Shown here: piece after piece, positions 5,156 through 7,362 of the stretch | Layout: every line of letters begins with the position of its first letter | Numbering within the stretch: the stretch's first letter is position 1 | Source: Sphingobacteriales bacterium | GTDB taxonomy: Bacteria; Bacteroidota; Bacteroidia; Chitinophagales; Chitinophagaceae | Reading direction: 5' to 3' | NCBI GenBank assembly: GCA_024640385.1 | Contig: JAHEFC010000189.1 | Span: 1-7,362, forward strand | Length of the DNA stretch: 7,362 nt | Made by a program: the position numbers and the translations under genes | Notes under the pieces: generated by a model | Databases searched by the model: none | What the model saw: only the letters and a program-made list of their open reading frames with translations | What the model was told of the DNA's origin: nothing

Positions 5156-6592
5156 ATGTCAACAAGAAGAAAATTCATCAGGAATACAGGTCTTTTATCA
5201 ACAGCATTCATCCTGGATCGCAACTATGCGTTCGCACTGAATGAAAATGCATGCAAACCCGGCAGGCCTGCGGTTGCTGACAGGAAGTTCGTGAGTGAAG
5301 CAGTAGAGCAAACCATATCAAAACTGAAAAAACAAATTGCAGATCCGGAACTGGCCTGCCTCTTCGAAAACTGTTTTCCAAATACACTCGATACAACAGT
5401 TGATTTTGAGATGATCGATGGCAAGCCCGATACTTTCGTTATCACCGGGGATATCGATGCGATGTGGCTCCGGGACAGTACGGCCCAGGTTTGGCCATAT
5501 CTTCCCCTGATCAAAGAAGATCAGAAACTCAAACAGCTGATAGCAGGCGTGATCAACCGCCAGAAAAAGTTCATAAAACTGGATCCCTACGCAAATGCTT
5601 TCTATAAAGACTTTAACAAGAAAAGCGAATGGAGCAGCGATCTAACAACCATGAAACCCGGCATCCATGAAAGAAAATGGGAGATCGATTCACTATGCTA
5701 CCCGATCAGGCTTTCTTACAATTACTGGAAGCTTACGGGAGACATTGCTGTATTTGATAACGATTGGGAAGATACCATTGCCTTAACCTTAAAAACATTT
5801 AAAGAACAGCAGCGTAAAACCGGGGACGGTCCTTACACCTTCCAGCGATCAACGTCATGGGCAACCGATGGCGTACCTCTTGCGGGATACGGCTATCCTG
5901 TTAAACCTGTCGGGCTGATCTGCTCCATATTCAGGCCCAGTGATGATGCCACTATTTTCCCCTTCCTGGTTCCTTCAAACTTTTTTGCTGTAGTATCACT
6001 CGAACAGGCTGCAGAGATGGTGGGCAAGATCAGGAATAACACCACATTGGCCAATGAATGCAGCAGCCTGGCCAAAGAGGTCAGACAGGCCCTGCAGCAA
6101 TACGCCATAGTGAACCATGAAAAATTCGGCAAGCTGTATGCCTACGAAGTGAATGGCTTTGGAAGCTTCAATTTAATGGACGACAGCAATGTGCCCAGCC
6201 TGCTTTCACTCCCATATCTCAATGCAGTTAAACCTAACGATGCAGTATATACGAATACGCGGAAATACATCCTCTCCGAAAACAACCCCTTCTTCTTCAA
6301 AGGTAAGGCTGCAGAAGGTATAGGCGGGCCACACGGAGGAATGAATACCATCTGGCCATTGAGTATCACCATGAGGGGACTCACGTCAAACAACGCCGAT
6401 GAAATAAGGCAGAGCCTGCATATGCTTAAAACAACACATGCAGGCACAGGCTTCATGCATGAAGCTTTCCACAAAGATGACCCGTCAAAATTCAGCCGCA
6501 AATGGTTTGCCTGGGCCAACACACTGTTCGGCGAATTTGTAATTCATACCCATAGTAAATTCCCTGAAATTTTAAGAATCCAGAACATATGA
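5156..6592 (+). CDS. GH125 exo-alpha-1,6-mannosidase, Tat-like signal
   Basis: A 478-residue enzyme of family 125 (the former DUF1237 family), which removes non-reducing alpha-1,6-linked mannose with inversion through an (alpha/alpha)6 barrel. The domain covers about 40-470 and begins with the conserved TGDIDAMWLRDSTAQ (97-111). Asp263 in RPSDDA fits the catalytic acid and Glu436 in FMHEAFH the base: they are 173 residues apart, the same distance as the pair I recall for the Clostridium and Streptococcus enzymes (D220/E393 and D218/E391). The N-terminus reads STRRKFIR, close to the twin-arginine motif, then a short hydrophobic stretch and AFA at 25-27, suggesting export by Tat; the hydrophobic core is short and contains Asp21-Arg22 near its end, so this is tentative. 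It starts nine bases after GH92 and its TGA overlaps the GH29 ATG. It should act after the GH92 enzyme has trimmed alpha-1,2 caps. Confidence 0.94.
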   Translation: MSTRRKFIRNTGLLSTAFILDRNYAFALNENACKPGRPAVADRKFVSEAVEQTISKLKKQIADPELACLFENCFPNTLDTTVDFEMIDGKPDTFVITGDIDAMWLRDSTAQVWPYLPLIKEDQKLKQLIAGVINRQKKFIKLDPYANAFYKDFNKKSEWSSDLTTMKPGIHERKWEIDSLCYPIRLSYNYWKLTGDIAVFDNDWEDTIALTLKTFKEQQRKTGDGPYTFQRSTSWATDGVPLAGYGYPVKPVGLICSIFRPSDDATIFPFLVPSNFFAVVSLEQAAEMVGKIRNNTTLANECSSLAKEVRQALQQYAIVNHEKFGKLYAYEVNGFGSFNLMDDSNVPSLLSLPYLNAVKPNDAVYTNTRKYILSENNPFFFKGKAAEGIGGPHGGMNTIWPLSITMRGLTSNNADEIRQSLHMLKTTHAGTGFMHEAFHKDDPSKFSRKWFAWANTLFGEFVIHTHSKFPEILRIQNI

Positions 6593-7362
6593 TCAGGATA
6601 TACGTCATATTCACCTGTTTGATACTCCTGGCAGGAAATGTCTCAGCACAAAACAACACCCCGGTCCCAACTAAAACCAGTGCCAAAACACTGGAAGGAT
6701 TCATGGACAAACGGCTGGGGCTCTTCATCCACTGGGGGCCCGTCAGCCTCAGGGGTACGGAGATCGGTTGGTCAAGAAATCATGGAGTTGAACAGAATGA
6801 TTATGACAGCCTGTATAAGGAATTCAATCCTGTTTTGTTCAATGCGGATGCATGGGTAAAAGCGGCAAAAGACGGAGGGTTCAAATACCTCACCATCACT
6901 GCCAAGCATCACGACGGATTTTGCCTCTGGCCAACAAAATTCACAGATTACAATATCATGAATTCGCCCTATAAAAAAGATATAGTGGGTGAACTTGCCA
7001 GGGCCTGCAGGAAATACGACATTAAGTTCTGCATATATTATACGGTTCTGGACTGGTATGATAATAGATACCCTGTGCATAACGACAATAAATCCCCTGA
7101 TCCGGGTATTGATATGACCAAGTTTACAACCTATATGAAAAATCAGCTGCATGAGCTGATCACCAACTATCAACCCTATATGCTATGGTTTGATGGAAAC
7201 TGGGAAAATCCCTGGACATTTGATATGGGAGCAGATATCTACAACTACATCAAGAAGCTGTCACCTGAAACTATCGTCAATAACCGGCTGGGCAAAGGCG
7301 ACCATAAAACAATGGGGCCTTTATCAGTGGGAGACTATGCCACACCTGAACAACTGATCGGC
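6589..7362 (+). CDS. GH29 alpha-L-fucosidase, 3' end beyond window
   Basis: The first 258 residues of a family 29 fucosidase, a retaining enzyme that frees terminal alpha-L-fucose; full proteins are usually 430-600 residues, so about half is seen. A Sec signal peptide (hydrophobic 4-17, cleavage after VSA at 20) precedes the TIM-barrel catalytic domain. Typical family segments follow: LGLFIHWGPVS (43-53), TAKHHDGFCLW (104-114) and MLWFDGNW (198-205), in which Asp202 is the expected nucleophile. The acid/base residue differs between subgroups and I cannot place it, so the linkage preference is open. The ATG at 6589-6591 overlaps the TGA of GH125 by the ATGA arrangement, implying coupled translation. 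The frame is open through the last base. Its place after two mannosidases suggests removal of fucose from N-glycan-like material. Confidence 0.93.
   Translation, partial: MIRIYVIFTCLILLAGNVSAQNNTPVPTKTSAKTLEGFMDKRLGLFIHWGPVSLRGTEIGWSRNHGVEQNDYDSLYKEFNPVLFNADAWVKAAKDGGFKYLTITAKHHDGFCLWPTKFTDYNIMNSPYKKDIVGELARACRKYDIKFCIYYTVLDWYDNRYPVHNDNKSPDPGIDMTKFTTYMKNQLHELITNYQPYMLWFDGNWENPWTFDMGADIYNYIKKLSPETIVNNRLGKGDHKTMGPLSVGDYATPEQLIG

Overview
The window looks like a chromosomal fragment from a member of the Bacteroidota, probably a Chitinophagaceae-like or related glycan-degrading lineage; the phylum is fairly secure, the family is a guess. The evidence is a tRNA gene with no encoded CCA and an upstream promoter matching the Bacteroidota pattern (TTTG, 20 bases, TAnnTTTG), the near absence of Shine-Dalgarno sites, and a run of exported glycoside hydrolases of families 92, 125 and 29.

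Left part (1-2622). The window opens inside a PLP-dependent class I/II aminotransferase (+). It converges on a ten-helix EamA/DMT-family membrane transporter (-); an imperfect inverted repeat lies between their stops. Next, also on the minus strand, is a 110-residue protein with four KGG motifs at an exact 18-residue period (GsiB/YciG-like stress protein), followed by its own hairpin terminator. Upstream of it is a patch of heptamer repeats (CAGGTTN) that turns back on itself to form a long imperfect hairpin.

Middle (2596-2748). A CAU-anticodon tRNA, most likely elongator tRNA-Met, is read on the minus strand from a clear promoter and ends in a strong intrinsic terminator.

Right part (2879-7362). 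Three tightly packed plus-strand genes form an operon-like cassette: a GH92 alpha-mannosidase whose residues match the alpha-1,2 enzyme Bt3990, a GH125 exo-alpha-1,6-mannosidase nine bases later, and a GH29 alpha-L-fucosidase that overlaps GH125 by ATGA and runs off the window. Two carry Sec-type signal peptides and GH125 a Tat-like one, so all three are expected outside the cytoplasm. Together they would strip alpha-1,2- and alpha-1,6-linked mannose and alpha-fucose from N-glycan- or mannan-type substrates. No SusC/SusD pair, regulator or endo-acting enzyme is visible, so this may be part of a larger polysaccharide utilization locus continuing to the right.

I found no clear previously undescribed system. 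The least explained elements are the heptamer-repeat hairpin, the palindrome between the convergent genes and the identical 11-base sequence at two of the three hydrolase starts.
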